Shown here one piece after another: positions 24,708-35,370 of a stretch of DNA of 64,000 bases. Source of the stretch: Acephala macrosclerotiorum (Eukaryota > Ascomycota > Leotiomycetes > Helotiales > Mollisiaceae). The first letter of the stretch is position 1. Each line of letters opens with the position of its first letter. The notes below the pieces were generated by a model. It was given only the letters and a program-made list of their open reading frames with translations, did no database searches and was not told the DNA's origin. Location: assembly GCA_014904845.1 (NCBI GenBank), contig MU119247.1:1-64000 (forward strand), given 5' to 3'. A program made the translations under genes and the position numbers.

Positions 24708-25389
24708 TGCAGGTATAGGAGTCTATATCCACCGTGATGCGTTGTGTCTTGAGAGGCCGGGGTGGGAGGTTCTCATCGCGATAGTGGGATCTCTGATCGA
24801 GGGTCATGTGGGAAGTGTGGCCATGATACCACTGCTCGAGTCGAGCATCTTCTCTCTTGGTAAGCCTGGGACATCAAGTGCGGTGACATTTTGAGGCTAT
24901 GCAGCGCACTTCCCTGCTCGACGATGGGCTGCAGGGTTGTGAGAGGTTCTTAAGCCCAGCGCTTGGATAAACGCCATTCACTGTGGAGCGGCAATGTGGA
25001 AGCTCAGAGGAGGGTAATGACGAGAAAGCGAAAAGAAGAATATTAGGAACTGTCGTGGGAACATTGCGGAGGTATAGTATAGTAGTACCTGGCTCCAGTG
25101 GGGGTGCCTGGGTTCACGGAGGCGCTATTGTGGCCTGAGGCGGCAGACAGCACTCGTTAGCCTGACGACGCCGAATGTTGCGCCCTGCAACACGACAGCC
25201 TAAGGTTAAGCTGCAGCAGAGTCGATGAAGCCTTTCGAGCTTCACTTTCCGAGCTTCACTGCTCAACTGGACCCTACAGCACAGTGGCTCGGCGACGTGT
25301 ACGCGCTGATGGCAGATTCAGCACGACAATTCGGACTCCAACTGCAACTTTAAATCTAGCTGCGCATTGAATTCGACCGCCAAATCAGG
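24708..25389. other. divergent intergenic region between Ca2+-ATPase relic and first CAX gene
   Basis: About 680 bp separating two outward-reading loci, so it would have served as a shared promoter region. No coding potential. G/C-rich GAGGCG elements are present near 25117 and 25138. I do not assign them to a factor. Confidence 0.45.
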
Positions 25390-26833
25390 ATGTCAGACGA
25401 GACTGAGCGCTTGCTCCGCAACGAGAGCCGCGATCCTTCTAGAGCTCAGCAACGTCTCGACGATGGCGATGGCAATGAACACTCACGCTGGATCCGATGG
25501 TGCCTGCATACTGGAAGAAGGGTTCTTCACTCGAACAAAGTCTATGCGCTTTTAGTCTTTGTCCCGCTTGGCATCGCCTCTGGTACCTTTGGTGGGCACC
25601 CCATAGCGACCTTACTCTTCAACCTTCTCGCAATTATCCCTCTCTCAGCATTGGTGTCATACTCTGCGGATGAGCTGTCCGAAATTGTTGGTGAACTGCT
25701 AGGAGGACTGATCAACGCAACATTGGGAAATGCGGTGGAGCTTGCGGTCCGTGGCTCTTGGTCCTCGAATGCCGTCTCCGTCTCCTCCTCCCGCTGACAG
25801 AATTACATAGGTTGGCGTTCTCGCCCTCGTCCAGGGGGACCTCCACGTCGTTCAGTCTGTCATGCTGGGTAGTATTCTATCAGACCTTCTCTTGGTTGGT
25901 TTGCATCCATCTCCGGTCATGAACACTCTGACCTATATCCAGGTTCTTGGCTGCTGCCTTTTCTCTGCTGCTCTCGACAAGCAAACACCAACATTCAACC
26001 CGGCCATGGCAGATGCCTTATCTTCGTTGATGATCATCACGGCCACGGCTCTCATCCTTCCAACAGCCCTGTACTCGACATTTTCAGAATCACAGCGGAA
26101 CGAATTTGCAAGCAGGATTCTGACCTTCTCTCGTGTCTCTGCTGTGGTTTTGCTCGCCCTCTATGTCATGTTTGTGTATTATGAGCTATCTCACCCTCAA
26201 TACTTCAACAGCGATCCAAGCCAACCAAATTCTGCCGTCGAAGACGCACGCAGCAGCAACAGGCAGCAAGAAGTTTCACTCGATGTTTCCGCTGCCAGTG
26301 CCCTTCTCCTTGTCTCGACTGCGGGCATCGTAATATGTGCACACCTTCTTCTCGATAGTGTCGAAGGTACGGCGGAAACTGCTCACATCACCAAGACGTT
26401 CATTGCAGCTATCCTCATCCCCATCGCCAGTAACGCTCCTGAAGCTGCTACTATAATGGCTGTATCCCGAGGCAACAAGGTCAACTACGGTATTGGAGTG
26501 ATCGTTGGCAGTATTGTGCAGATCGCCTTATTCGTCATACCTTTCTTAGTGATTCTGGGCTGGATCTTGCATCAGGGACTGAATCTATACTTTGAGACGT
26601 TTCAGACTATTATGCTTTTTCTGTCCGTCTTAGTAGTCAATCGCCTGCTGCAAGATAGGATGTACACGTATGTCCAAGGTGCTATGTTGGTGGCTTTGTA
26701 AGTGCTCCTTCTGAGACAATATTAGACGATGCTTGCAATGCTAACGCCTTGGCTTAGGTATACCATCATTGCGACGGTGTTCTTTCTACGACCAGAATCA
26801 GATTCAGTTACCGTCTTCAAGATAATGCTGTAG
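25390..26833 (+). CDS. Ca2+/H+ exchanger (CAX/VCX1 family), copy 1
   Basis: Exons 25390-25746, 25811-25894, 25943-26697 and 26758-26833 give an exact 423-residue protein. CAX proteins exchange cytosolic Ca2+ for vacuolar H+. The first alpha repeat has GNAVE (113-117) in NATLGNAVELA. The second has IASNAPEAATIMAVSRG (about 308-324). About eleven hydrophobic segments fit the family. Departures from the yeast-type consensus: SNAPEA for GNAAEH (the His is missing), and LSD where LSN is usual in the segment after the first repeat. The first intron uses a weak donor (GTCCGT). The 84-nt exon 2 is also found in the two neighbouring paralogues. It is transcribed away from the left Ca2+-ATPase relic. 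Confidence 0.9.
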
Positions 26834-27310
26834 CTCTTGGGGGAAAAAGAGATCTTGCTATTTTCAGGCGTTGAAAGGGTCCGATTCATTGCACGATTGA
26901 TGACATGAACATACAGGTGGAAGGTGCAGCTGCATTGACAGAGAACAAATTTAGAAGAGGTTGCCTGGAATCACGCATAAGGCTTGCTGAGCCTCGGAGT
27001 GTTAATACGATGCATTTGCAATGATCTAATACCCGGGCTTTGCTCGGATGATTTCTTCGTTGCTACTTTATAGGTACTGACCACTTTTCCGGTCCAACCA
27101 TGAAACTAAATGATGGGCTCATGATGAAAAAAATTTCCTACACTCATAATCTGTCACATGGAGTAAATGTTGGTGCATGAAAGCATACGTCGATTGTTTT
27201 ACACTTGTCATTGCAACTATGTCATGCTCTTAATTTTCAATAATATACTCTCATCCCCCACTCCGTTTCTCACCTAGCTCGCTTCACTGAATGTGGAGAG
27301 GAAGCATCCA
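26834..27310. other. intergenic between convergent CAX genes
   Basis: A 3'-to-3' space between CAX copies 1 and 2. No open frame or repeat of note. Confidence 0.5.
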
Positions 27311-28848
27311 CTAAAGCTCAGGGCCGGCCGCAACGGTATCTCCTATCACAACTGGACGGATGTAGAACGAAACCATGATAACAATATACCTAAAATCAAC
27401 CAAGATTCGTCAGCCATCTCTGCACACACCTCTCTTCCAAGCAAGGAATCAAACTTACGTCCCAATCAACATAATGCCCTCAAAATAATTCGTCTTCCCA
27501 TCCTGCACAACAAGACTGACCACAATAATAGCCAGCAAGAAAACCGTCGCCTCAAACACATCAAAATTCAACATCATCGGCACCCCCAGCGTCCAGGCAA
27601 ACAAGATCAGAAACGGGATGATGAGGAGCGAGATCTGTAGCACGCTGTTTAAGATGGTCCGGATGGCGAAATCGATGCGGCGTTTACGACTTATGGCGAT
27701 GAGGGCGGCGCATTTCCCGACGTTGCCGGCAGTGGGTAGGAGCACCACGCCGATGAATATCTGGGATAGCTTGAAGTTGGAGGTGGAGACGGAGGAGGAG
27801 GTGGAGATTAGGTAAGCGATGCAGATGGTGATGCATGCGGTTGAGGCAAGGAGGATGCTGGCCGAGACCCTGAGGCTGAGGGTTGGTGCGTTGGCGTTGG
27901 AGTCGGAGAGGGTGCTTTCTCGTCTAGAGACGGGTTGGATCATTTGGCATCTTTCGAGAGTGCTTCCGCTTTCGCGATGGTCTTCTTGTGTTGGGTCGAG
28001 GAAGAGGAAGAGGTCTGTGTGTGTTTTGAGCTGGAAATAGACGTATACTGCGAAGAGAAGGAGGAGGATTATAGCTGTACAGCGAGAGAGGAGTAAGAGG
28101 TTGGTCTCTTGAAGCGTTGTGGTTAACTCCGAGGGTATTATTTGGGTTGAGAGGGTGGTTGGAACGACTAGGGCAACGGACGCAACGATGATTAGGGAAG
28201 ACATGATGTTTGTCAGGATTTTGCTGAACGCCACGCTTTCCACACCAAAGCTGGCGAAGAAGATGCTGCTTCCCAGAACCTATAGGTTTCCCGTAAGAAA
28301 AACATACGTTGAAAGGCGGGGCAAATTACCAAGAGAGAGTCGAACAACATGCTACCTAGCAAGCTGGACTGGGCAATGACTATCTCGCCCTTACTGACGG
28401 CAACGACTCCAACCTACAAGCATATTAGACAATGAAGGCAAATCAAAACACAGCACGCGAAGATGGGAACACTTACAATGATTTCGAAGATGTTGCTCAA
28501 AGTAGCCTTTAGCAGTCTGCCAAAAACCAACCCCACGCTCCCCGAAAGCTCTCTTGTCGAGAAAGCTATCAAGGACGCCAGAGGAATAACAGCCAGTAAG
28601 TTCAGAATGAAAACAATTGGGTCAGCCCAACCCAAGGCATTTGCCACGACCCCGAGCGGTAAGAAGACCAGGAGAATGTTCGCATAGCTGCTGAAGAGCG
28701 TCGCTCTCGTGATGTTGTAGGGATATGACGGGAGCCGTTTTGCGTGCCGAAATCTCTCGAACGATGCCCCAGTCACAAGCAGGCTGGTGGTTTGGCGTGC
28801 AGGCGGCCGGACAGGTGGGTTTGGATCATCGTTCACTGGTTCAGACAT
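27311..28848 (-). CDS. divergent CAX-like protein, copy 2 (degenerate ion-binding motifs)
   Basis: Exons (minus) 28848-28477, 28413-28330, 28279-27459 and 27389-27311 give an exact 451-residue frame. The CAX fold is clear: similar length, about eleven hydrophobic segments, and the QSSLLGSMLFDSLL and FEGIMLIGT regions. The ion-binding repeats are altered. The first reads ATLSNIFEIIV (Glu kept) where copy 1 has GNAVE. The second reads PTAGNVGKCAALIAISRK (about 333-350) where functional exchangers have GNAxEH or SNAPE, so the second core Glu is Lys. Three clean introns and no stop suggest it is expressed, perhaps with a changed or non-transport role. The start is MSEPVNDDP, the first ATG in frame. 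It lies head-to-head with copy 3 and tail-to-tail with copy 1. Confidence 0.85.
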
Positions 28849-29532
28849 GACTTGATGGTTAGAATTAGTTTGTCTTCGTTGCACAGCCGACGGCGGTAGG
28901 ATATTAAGCTCCAGGTTGAGAGAAGGTACCAGGCATGGAGCCTAGTCTAGAACGAGAGGGGCGGCTGATGGTTGCTTTTCCTGTGCTGGCGATTTTTGAG
29001 TGCCGATTCTATTCTTACTTTGCGAGAACTCGATTATGAGGGCAGAATAGCGGGAATTGTTTTGCGGCTCTTCTGTGGTGACAGACAGCTGGAGTTTGTG
29101 AGGTGAGGCTGGAATCTGGATCCTGGGGAGGTGTGCGGAGATACTCCAACTGGCTTATTGCGGTGACATGCGGTGACAGGGCTACAAATAAATGGCAGGG
29201 GTTGGACCACGACAGTCAAAAGCTGAAAGTGAAAACCCTAGGCAGAAGCAGGAGCATGACACGGAATCGAAAGGTAACCTCGTGAGGGGAGTCACAGACG
29301 TTAACGTTGAAAACTAAGAGACCCATTTGTTTGTGCGACGAGGTTACTCCGAGGGATTATTCTCGTGGCTGAATGCAGCCTGTACAACGCCGATTGGGAA
29401 ATTCCCGGTTTCACATTTCTTGTGGCTTGGTTTGCGTTGCACCTGCAGCCGCGTGCTGAGCTGTGTGAATCCAAGCGACCTTTTTTCTTCGAAACGCAAA
29501 ACATTGCCGCCGCTTAGTCGCGTCGCAGCTCC
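28849..29532. other. divergent promoter region of CAX copies 2 and 3
   Basis: About 680 bp between two outward-reading CAX genes. The small open frames in it look like chance. No named regulatory motif can be assigned with confidence. Confidence 0.5.
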
Positions 29533-31001
29533 ATGAGTCCGGTCCGGCAGAGGAAGATCTCGAAGAATCCTGCGATCTCGACAGATACAGAGACAACAGA
29601 AACGGAGATTCCGTCCAGACACGACAGCATGTCTACCACGCCTCGCGCTGGGTCACTTGATGGCCTGCTGAGTGAGAGACCTTCTCGACCACCACCTCCA
29701 CGCTGGGTTCAGTTCCTGGTGGATACCCGATCAGTAGTTAAAGCGACTTTACTTTCTAGCCCTGCAAACTGGCTGCTGGTAGCCCTACCATTTGCCATCG
29801 CTTCTAGCCACCTGGGTTGGAATGAAGCGGTGGTCTTTATTCTCAACTTCTTGGCCATCTTCCCACTTGCAGAATTACTCTCATATTCAACAGAGCAGCT
29901 GTCAGCCAGTGTGGGACAAATCGTTGGAGGAATGCTTAATGCCACGTTTGGTAATGCAGTAGAGATGATTGTAGGTGGCCTCCATATTATGTTACGAGTT
30001 TTGTGGCTAACAGTTCCCAAAAGGTCGGGATCACAGCGCTGTCCCGTGACGAGTTCCGTATTGTCCAATCCAGTATGGTGGGCAGCATCCTTTCAGGGAC
30101 TCTCTTGGTAACATCACTCTGATCCCCTTGCTTTTCCGTTCTCTCACTGACTTCTGTTCAGATTCTTGGTTCCTGCTTCGTCGCTGGTGGCTGGAGTAGA
30201 GATACTTTGACGTGGACGAAGGACGTAACCAGTATCATGTCCTCACTAATGATGATTGCATCAATATCTCTCATCATTCCATCCGCACTTTCCGCTACTT
30301 TCGCGGAATCCACAGAGCTGGACGGCCATATCTTGGTCCTGTCCTATGTCACTTCGATCATCCTCCTCATCTTTTACATCGTCTACCTCTATTTCCAAAT
30401 GGGAAGCCACAAGCATCTTTTCACGGAGGAAGACGAGGAAAGCCACGACCTCGGTCCCATTGCTGCCAGTATTGTCCTCATTCTGGCCACCGTCGGTGTC
30501 ATGGTCTGCTCTGATTCTCTTGTTGAAAGCATCGATGGAATTGTGGAGGCATCGGGCGTGAGCAGGACCTTCATTGGTCTAATCATTGTCCCAATTGTAG
30601 GAAATGCGGGCGAGTATGCCACTACGGTCAAAGCATCGATGAAGGGCAAGCTCAATTTGGCCGTTTCGGTGGTTGTTGGAAGCACTCTTCAGATTGCCTT
30701 ATTCGTCACTCCGTTCCTGGTTATTCTGGGCTGGATCATTGGACATAATATGGACTTGCGTTTCGACACTTTCGAGACGACGGTCTTGTTCCTATCTGTT
30801 GTGGTGGTAACCTGCCTCATTCGCGATGGAAAAACTAACTATTTTGAGGGTGCTCTCTTGTGTGGCACGTACGTAAACATTTCCTTTCCCTGAGCATAAT
30901 AAGAAAGTGGAAGGTTCTAACGAAAGAATTGATCTAGGTATTTCTTGATCGGGATCGCATTTTATGTTCACCCCGAAGGTGAGGGCGAGGTCGACATCTA
31001 A
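29533..31001 (+). CDS. Ca2+/H+ exchanger (CAX/VCX1 family), copy 3
   Basis: Exons 29533-29970, 30024-30107, 30162-30868 and 30938-31001 give an exact 430-residue protein. The N-terminal 60 residues are a polar, Ser/Thr/Pro-rich cytosolic tail, the region that is often regulatory in CAX proteins. Alpha repeats: NATFGNAVEMI (GNAVE 140-144) and IVPIVGNAGEYATTVKAS (GNAGE at about 320). GSTLQIALFVTPFLVILGW is typical of the family. Tyr replaces the His of GNAAEH, and SGT replaces SN after the first repeat. Intron positions and phases and the 84-nt exon 2 match copies 1 and 2. It is followed in the same direction by a Ca2+-ATPase relic. Confidence 0.9.
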
Positions 31002-31618
31002 AATTGCTGGAAGAGCGTTGTTGTGTGCTACGGGATACGCAGGGCGAGGGTCGAAGGGGTTCGAAATCGCTGCATTTGTTGATATCAAAACTGGCACCAC
31101 CTTGCAACTACCAGAATCGCTCGTAATCTTGCATTTCGCAGGTGAGGTCCGTGAGGCATTTGCTTGCTGTGACAATAATGAGATTTGGTATGCCAACGCG
31201 ACATCATTCGTGTTGAACTCACCTCGTACAAGTACACGTTCTTCAGACCCCATTTCTGAAGCAAAAGAAAAAGCCACTCGGGCCTAAAGGCCTCTTCAGG
31301 TCCCACAGAATTTTTGCATTGAAGCGTGAAGCCAGCCAATAGGAGGCACTTCTAGCCGTCGTGGCAGGTCGGTTATACTCTAAGAGACTGTTACTCGCGG
31401 CATTGCGTTGGCCATGTTCCAACGCATCTTCCATCGCACCTTCCCGGCCAGGGGTACACAGCCTCACTACTTTGCATGGGCAAACAAACCTTCTACACAA
31501 TGTTGTTGGCATGTTGAGCTTTCATTATCAGCATCGTCAACATATCCGATATGCTGGGCTCTGTCTGTCATCCTAATAAATCTCTTGCGCATCAGTCCAC
31601 CTGTTCCCTCTGGGCGTC
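31002..31618. other. intergenic, no gene seen
   Basis: Lies between CAX copy 3 and the right-hand Ca2+-ATPase relic. The overlapping frames here have no family resemblance. Confidence 0.45.
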
Positions 31619-32735
31619 ATGACCGGTGCACAAGAGGCTGCGTGCGAGGGCCCCTCGACCTCAAGCCTGATATCAGATCCAGAGTCCCACGCAGTTGCGA
31701 TGCGGAGGCAACGAGCCCCCACAATTACCGTCGACTCTTCCGTTGTCAGTACAGTACTCGGAGCCCTTTAACAGTATTTCCTCCATCCTATTCGCTATGG
31801 CCGCTAACTAAGTGGTGACTAGGATTTCCGCTCCCAACCTCAGCGCTACTCTACGCCAAGCAGCCCGCTACTATCTATTTCTAAGGATGTTGTGCCTACG
31901 CCTCCGCCGCCCCATGACTTGCCGGCCCTGAGAAGGAGTTCTCAAGATCCCCAAGCCCCTCGCTATTCCAGACCCATATTCGAGGCGCGATTCGATCGAC
32001 CATTCTGTTCTCATGGTGGAGATACCCTAGGACCGAGCTCCGCAACATCGGATTGTGGCGAACCGGAAAGGTTTTCCACTGATATCATATCACTTAGTAT
32101 GCTCGAACATAATGCCGATACCTTGAGCGAGCATTTTAGAGAAGAATCCGAACTCCATTTCAATGGAAGTCCATTCGCATTTTCCGCTGAGGAACTTTCC
32201 GAAGTGTTTATTTCGAAGAGCATTGCGGCCTTTCGTACTGTCGGTGGATTACAAGGGCTTGTACACGGATTGCGAATAGACAGCTCCAGCGGGTTGAGTC
32301 TAGACGAAGTCAGCTTGGATGGATTAGGACATCTGATGAAGTCCCTGCGCCAACGAACCCAGGTATCCATTGCCAAAGAGCTTTATCCCTCGGCAGTCTT
32401 GGACGTCTTATTCCATTTGCAACAGCAAAGTATTCGAGCTCTAAAAGATATGTCAATAGAAAAAGAGTTTTTGAGGATAACCGTTTTTTAAAAAAGAAAA
32501 CGAAAATCTCTTCGAAATTATAAATAGTTTTTAATAATACGATATTGATTATATTTATTTTCATTATTACAATTTCGTTAATTTTAAATTTATATTAATA
32601 TTTTATTTTATTTAAATCTTATAAAATGTTATTACATATTATATATATATTTAATTCGGTATTATTAATCAAAAATATAAAAATTTAATATTAATTTAAT
32701 TTTTTTTTAATATATATATTTTATATTTTTCGAAT
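31619..32735 (+). pseudogene. relic of PMC1-type Ca2+-ATPase; 3' part converted to AT-rich RIP-like DNA
   Basis: Exon 1 (31619-31744) carries MRRQRAPTITVDSS, the usual N-terminal signature of fungal PMC1-like pumps. An intron with branch-point GCTAAC and acceptor CTAG leads to exon 2 at 31823. FAFSAEELSEVFISKSIAAF, VGGLQGLVHGLRIDSSSGLS and LDEVSLDG match the left-hand relic and the family. After a frame change, YVNRKRVFEDNRFLKKK (family: FVDRKRVFGDNRLPEKK) runs into the AT block. Translated across it, the membrane-segment remnant ISLILNLY (family: ISLALGLY) is still readable near 32580. Everything downstream is lost. It faces away from the CAX trio, as does the left relic. Confidence 0.8.
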
Positions 32736-33220
32736 TGCACGTGATAAATAATTGTCCTGCTAGAAGTTGTATTATGCTTTCTTCTCAATTTCCTTTGTAC
32801 GTCGTTTTCTTACCCGCTCGTCTGCTTCTTTTCGAATTCGCCGCTCTTCCTAAAGAAACTATAGTCGCTTGCAAAATCGGCTTCGCCTCCTTTCGCTTAA
32901 AAAGATTGTGAGCACCGACTACCGTACCTCGTCCATTTTTGGCGCTGACACCCTAGCTCCCCTGCCATTCCATGTGGGCGTGGTCAAATGGCGCTACTGG
33001 GTAACAGCCAGGTACTTGCACGCAAACCCCGCCATCGTTGACCCTCATTCCTTCGCAGACGCTCTAGGCACCCAGCAGCGCTTCACGCATCCTCAATCTC
33101 ATCCGGGGGTATCGCCCGATTAAGTAAGTTCAAGAGCCGACCACCAGGACTTTTGCCGTGTTGTTAATGCTTACGAGTTGTTCAAGTACGTTGATGGCTA
33201 AATACGCCCACTGAAATCGT
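32736..33220. other. stretch with possible decayed coding sequence
   Basis: Holds an 84-codon plus frame (32869-33123) with no recognisable family, and stop-interrupted sequence after it. It may be the 5' part of the locus whose relic follows. Confidence 0.3.
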
Positions 33221-33348
33221 CGTCGATTTCCGGCGCTGAGGCTGTCTTCGTCGTTGACCTCATTTCAAGCGGGATCTCAATCATCGAGGCAACTAAAACG
33301 GTATACGAGGCCGCTAGAGACGCGAAAGGTCAGCCAGAGGGCATTGTA
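33221..33348 (+). pseudogene. fragment of an NLR/STAND N-terminal domain
   Basis: A short frame reads GAEAVFVVDLISSGISIIEA followed by TKTVYEAARDAKGQPEG. This is the usual first helix pair of the N-terminal domain found before NACHT or P-loop domains in fungal NLR-like proteins (compare xAVGxVSGIISIIEAxxxxYxAAxDxxGLP). It is preceded by an in-frame stop near 33199, and no match to the family follows it. It is a small, isolated relic. Confidence 0.5.
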
Positions 33349-33687
33349 TCTTACATAATGTTACCGTTCTCTTCTGGCCTGTGGCTAAGCGATGCCTTCT
33401 CTTTCCCGCGGACACAGTTATCTTTACATGCCGGAACAAAAAACGCTGTTAGAACCTGGGCCTTGATCGATGCTGAGAGAACGCCCGGTCAGCGCCAACG
33501 TGCCTTGGATAATACTTGGAACAACAATTTGACGAGAGATCTGGTAATTATTTATTGATAGTGGTTACACTCGTTCCCTTCTTTTCCCTTTCTCTTTCCG
33601 TAGCTTTACCTCAATGGATCTTACGTCCCTCAAGTAGTCCGCTTGCGAAACCGTCTCAGGTAGGGTATTTCTTCCACTTTCGAACGT
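33349..33687. other. intergenic, no gene seen
   Basis: Short unconvincing frames only (33358-33558, 33516-33728). This is the 3' flank of the minus-strand NTF2-like gene. Confidence 0.4.
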
Positions 33688-34233
33688 TTACTTTGAGAGA
33701 TCCTCAGGCTTTACCATTCCACGCTTGATCATCTCTCCAACCACAGGGACCCCATCTCCATATAAGGTCATCGACTTGACCTTAAACCCCTTCGGGCCGG
33801 CAGGATCCTTGACGCAAGTGAAGAGAAATGCCCCCGGCACAACGACATCCCACTGACGACCAGACAAATCCGTCTTTGTCTTTTCGCCCGGAACAAGAAG
33901 GTTAGCATAAACATTTGCAAAGCCAACCATTTCCCAACCCCCGTTGCGCTCGTAAATGCAGGCGTATCGAGCCTCGTGGAAGTGTTCGATGAAGGGAGCA
34001 TATCCTTCGAGCCAGCCCTTCCAAGATGCCTCCCCGGGGGGTAGGACCGTGCCGTCAGACTTTGTGAAAGTGAAATCGTCAGTGTGGAATACGGTGTATG
34101 GCTCAGTCTTCATTTTGCCGTTATCGAAGGCCTCTTGATGATCGATCAAGAAATCGAGAACGGGATGCTCGCGCAAGCGCTGCTCCGCACCATTGGCATA
34201 TGTTTGGTAGGCTGGAATGGTGGGGTAAGACAT
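33688..34233 (-). CDS. SnoaL/NTF2-like small protein (181 aa)
   Basis: A single-exon minus-strand frame from MSYPTIPAYQTYANG to EDLSK. Length and pattern fit the SnoaL-like/NTF2-like fold common in fungi: an N-terminal helix region (LREHPVLDFLIDHQEAFDNG), a loop with FTFTKSDGTVLPPGEASW, a second helix with YAPFIEHFHEARY, then alternating strand segments (GWEMVGFANVYANLLVPG, GAFLFTCVKDP, KVKSMTLYGDG). Members include isomerases and many unassigned small-molecule-binding proteins. The substrate is unknown. A moderate-GC, clean frame between relics suggests it is under selection. The ATG at 34233 is the only reasonable start. Confidence 0.75.
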   Translation of the reverse strand: MSYPTIPAYQTYANGAEQRLREHPVLDFLIDHQEAFDNGKMKTEPYTVFHTDDFTFTKSDGTVLPPGEASWKGWLEGYAPFIEHFHEARYACIYERNGGWEMVGFANVYANLLVPGEKTKTDLSGRQWDVVVPGAFLFTCVKDPAGPKGFKVKSMTLYGDGVPVVGEMIKRGMVKPEDLSK

Positions 34234-35204
34234 TGTTAGGGGTCCTGCTAAGGAGCTTGTTGAATTGGGTAATGGAATTCTTTGAGTTTGACGAGGAATA
34301 TTGGCTCGAGTAGAATGTAGCTTTGGCTGAAGGGAAGAGGGGGCTGGGGCAAATGAATTTATACTTTGCTGGATCCCCTAGAGGCTAGCGACATGCCTAG
34401 TCCCTGATGTCGTGTCTTCTAAAAACATTACTACTGACTTACTACTGACCGTACGGCTGAAGGTATCTCCAAGCATGTCAAGAATAGCTGACTACTCATG
34501 AGTTTGGACTTTCTACCAAACCTATCATGCTCTCCGCGGGCAATGCCGACTGCCCAGTGGCCTGGTGGCTGGCTGAGAATGGGCGTTTTTCACTGTCCGA
34601 CGCAGTAAGTTTAATGTTATGGCCTGAATTCAAGCCAGTCAGTCAAAGTTCGAGGTGATTGGCAGGAAGAAGTATAACCCGGTTCGGAGAGGGAAGTTTC
34701 CGCAGGGGTGAAGAATAATATCTACAAATCCAGGGTAATGCTAATGGAACGAATGCGTGGTTGAGGGCCGCGCTTCAAAAAGCTTGTCGAGATGCAAGCT
34801 TTTTTGGAACTTAGCGCATGTCGCGACGTTCCGACTCTATGTCTTCAGTTATTGGTCCTTAATAGGAATCAGACACCTTTTGAGGAGGGGTGGTATACAT
34901 TGGCGCGGCCAGGTGGTACAAAATCTTCAGCTTAACCCAGCCACCTTTTCAGCTCCAATTTCAGCTGGATGGATGCAAACTGATCCCCGCATTAGCTTAT
35001 CTCCACTCTTCGCCCATGCACCACCACTGTCACCATTATTTGTGCCAGCTTGTATTTATTTTTGTTGGGAAACGATTCGGCAAGTGAGGGCGGTGGGCCA
35101 TGGGTCGAAATAGTACTAGCTGTTGGCTCTTCCTGGAGACCAGGCGGATTCCAATTGTATCATTGGATTTCTAACTGATTTGAATACTTGACAAATAGCT
35201 CGTA
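34234..35204. other. intergenic, no gene seen
   Basis: Promoter side of the NTF2-like gene. The 118-codon plus frame at 34757-35113 lacks any family resemblance. Confidence 0.4.
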
Positions 35205-35370
35205 GCTAGAATTATTTATTGAATTATAAATTATATATAATATATATTTATTATTTAATAAAATATTTCGTATTTATTAAATATATATATTAAAATATTT
35301 TTTATAATATTTTAATTTTATTTGAAATTATTAATAAATAAATAAAAAAAATGAATCGATTTAAAAAACG
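35205..35370. repeat. short AT-rich RIP-like patch
   Basis: AT-saturated, with the few C bases mostly in CpG. No open frame. Confidence 0.6.

Noticed and set aside
30792..31277. 161-codon minus-strand frame
   Set aside because: It overlaps the last exons of CAX copy 3 in antisense and has no family resemblance.
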